This document shows positions 63,121-64,000 of a stretch of DNA of 64,000 bases, piece after piece (position 1 is the stretch's first letter; the number at the start of each line of letters is the position of its first letter). The notes beneath the pieces are model-generated. The model did not search any database. It was given only the letters and a program-made list of their open reading frames with translations, and was not told where the DNA came from. The stretch lies in the NCBI GenBank assembly GCA_001770775.1, contig MESA01000033.1:80584-144583 (forward strand). Direction: 5' to 3'. The translations under genes were made by a program, and so were the position numbers. This DNA comes from Burkholderiales bacterium RIFCSPHIGHO2_12_FULL_63_20. Lineage in GTDB: Bacteria; Pseudomonadota; Gammaproteobacteria; Burkholderiales; Burkholderiaceae_C.

Positions 63121-64000
63121 TCAGGCGTGAGCGCTTTCGGGATGGACCGCGTAACGGCTCACCAGTTCCAGCAACTCCTCTTCGCCGTAGGGTTTACCGA
63201 GGTAATGGTTCACACCCAGCTCTTCGGCGTAATCACGATGCTTTTGCGCAATGCGCGAGGTGATCATGATGACGGGCATGTCCACCATCTTCTCATCAGC
63301 GCGGATGTTGCGCACCAGGTCAAAGCCATCCATACGTGGCATTTCGATGTCTGACAGCACCACGGCCGGACGCTCTTGCGCCAAAGCTTCCAGTGCCTCC
63401 AGACCGTCCTTGGCCAAGGTCACGCGGTAGCCTTCGCGCACCAGCAGACGCTGGGTCACGCGACGCACGGTGAGCGAATCGTCGACCACCAGCACCAACG
63501 GGGCCTGCGCCTCGTCGGGCACTTCCTCGACCACGGAGGTCGGTGTACCCGACTGCAACCAACCGTCGCTGGCGGCACTGTCTGCCGCCAGGGCGTGTGA
63601 GGTCAGTGCGTGAGCATGTGTACCGTAGACCGTGGCCAACGCCACAGGGTTGTAAATCAGCGACACAGCACCGGAAGCCAGCAAGGTCATGCCCGCCAAG
63701 CCTGGCATGCGCGACATCTGCACCCCGAGGTTCTTCACCACCACTTCCTGGTTGCCCAGCACTTCGTCTACGTGCAGCGCGACGCGCTGCTGCGCCGAAC
63801 GGATGATGACCAGCGGCAGCGTGCGTCCACCCTCATGGCTGCGCGGGCTGAAGTCCAGCAGGGCGCCGAGCCAATAGAACGGCAGCGCATGGTCACCAAA
63901 GACATAACTGCCCTGCTGGTAAGCGTGCGCCACTTCGTCGGGCTTGGCGCGGCGAACCAGTTCGATCAGGTGAGTCGGCACCGCCACGGTGTGCGAACCG
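63121..64000 (-). CDS. 3' end of a ChpA/PilL-like CheA hybrid kinase (partial)
   Basis: Open to the right edge of the window; the visible 290 or so residues are the C-terminus. A CheW-like domain (PLVIIRSAQQRVALHVDEVLGNQEVVVKNLGVQMSRMPGLAGMTLLASGAVSLIYNP) is followed by a receiver (VLVVDDSLTVRRVTQRLL, phosphoacceptor in VVLSDIEMPRMDGFDL, MITSR, YLGKPYGEEELL). This order ends the PilL/ChpA kinases that control type IV pili and cAMP or c-di-GMP signalling. The GTG at 63987 is internal. The GGDEF gene follows it. Confidence 0.88.
   Translation of the reverse strand, partial: GSHTVAVPTHLIELVRRAKPDEVAHAYQQGSYVFGDHALPFYWLGALLDFSPRSHEGGRTLPLVIIRSAQQRVALHVDEVLGNQEVVVKNLGVQMSRMPGLAGMTLLASGAVSLIYNPVALATVYGTHAHALTSHALAADSAASDGWLQSGTPTSVVEEVPDEAQAPLVLVVDDSLTVRRVTQRLLVREGYRVTLAKDGLEALEALAQERPAVVLSDIEMPRMDGFDLVRNIRADEKMVDMPVIMITSRIAQKHRDYAEELGVNHYLGKPYGEEELLELVSRYAVHPESAHA

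Overview
The window is GC-rich, densely packed DNA from a Gram-negative betaproteobacterium. Within Burkholderiales the Leptothrix/Rubrivivax/Aquabacterium side looks most likely, but this is inferred from gene content (a Cupriavidus-like soluble NiFe-hydrogenase, a Burkholderia-type T6SS layout, and the yqgE-ruvX-pyrR-pyrB-pyrC' order), not from a marker gene. I see no IS element, integrase, phage gene, tRNA, rRNA or CRISPR array.

Layout. (1) 28-11791: one tightly overlapping operon, hypBFCDE - small cupin - hoxFUYHW - hypA. It encodes an NAD-reducing soluble [NiFe]-hydrogenase with its maturation machinery and protease. (2) 12030-13614: a DUF3616 protein and a CopD-like membrane protein. 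(3) 13862-17081: a redox-stress locus. A periplasmic GlcG/HbpS-like protein and a periplasmic 5-hydroxyisourate hydrolase diverge from an HprRS/CusRS-type two-component system, with a near-consensus CusR/HprR box between them. (4) 17273-25344: a PAS-GGDEF protein, an SGNH hydrolase, an unsaturated fatty acid operon (fadH, NTF2-like, dienoyl-CoA isomerase) facing a PadR regulator across two operators, two Val-Pro-rich anchored paralogues and an oxidoreductase-like small protein. (5) 25416-38464: a type VI secretion cluster (lipoprotein-tssB-C-hcp-E-F-G-H one way, tssJ-K-L the other) without tssA, tssM or tssI. (6) 38485-48194: housekeeping genes rarA, a DEAD-box helicase with a structured leader, lolA, ftsK, a Crp-like regulator, trxB, rpmB, rpmG. 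(7) 48385-54036: a non-canonical chemosensory operon with an MCP-like protein, two CheX-type phosphatases (one fused to a dead receiver), a CheY and a 7TM sensor kinase with CheA-like domains and a CxxCH motif at its periplasmic N-terminus. (8) 54347-62001: a fatty acid desaturase, then yqgE-ruvX-pyrR-pyrB-pyrC'-plsC, and a photolyase. (9) 62012-64000: a diguanylate cyclase behind the 3' end of a ChpA/PilL-like CheA hybrid that runs off the window.

The most interesting material is in (7) and (9). Three otherwise different proteins, two CheX-type and one GGDEF, all next to chemosensory genes, end in the same C-terminal peptide: G-[E/D]-[L/V]-E-L-F. It looks like a shared docking tail. The CheA-like kinase of the same operon combines a possible haem c site, a 7TM bundle, a PAS-like region, an HPt and a CheA-type ATPase without a CheW domain. 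I know of no description of this assembly.

No computation or database search was run. Family calls rest on motifs read by eye, and start codons were chosen from overlaps, Shine-Dalgarno sequences and family N-termini.
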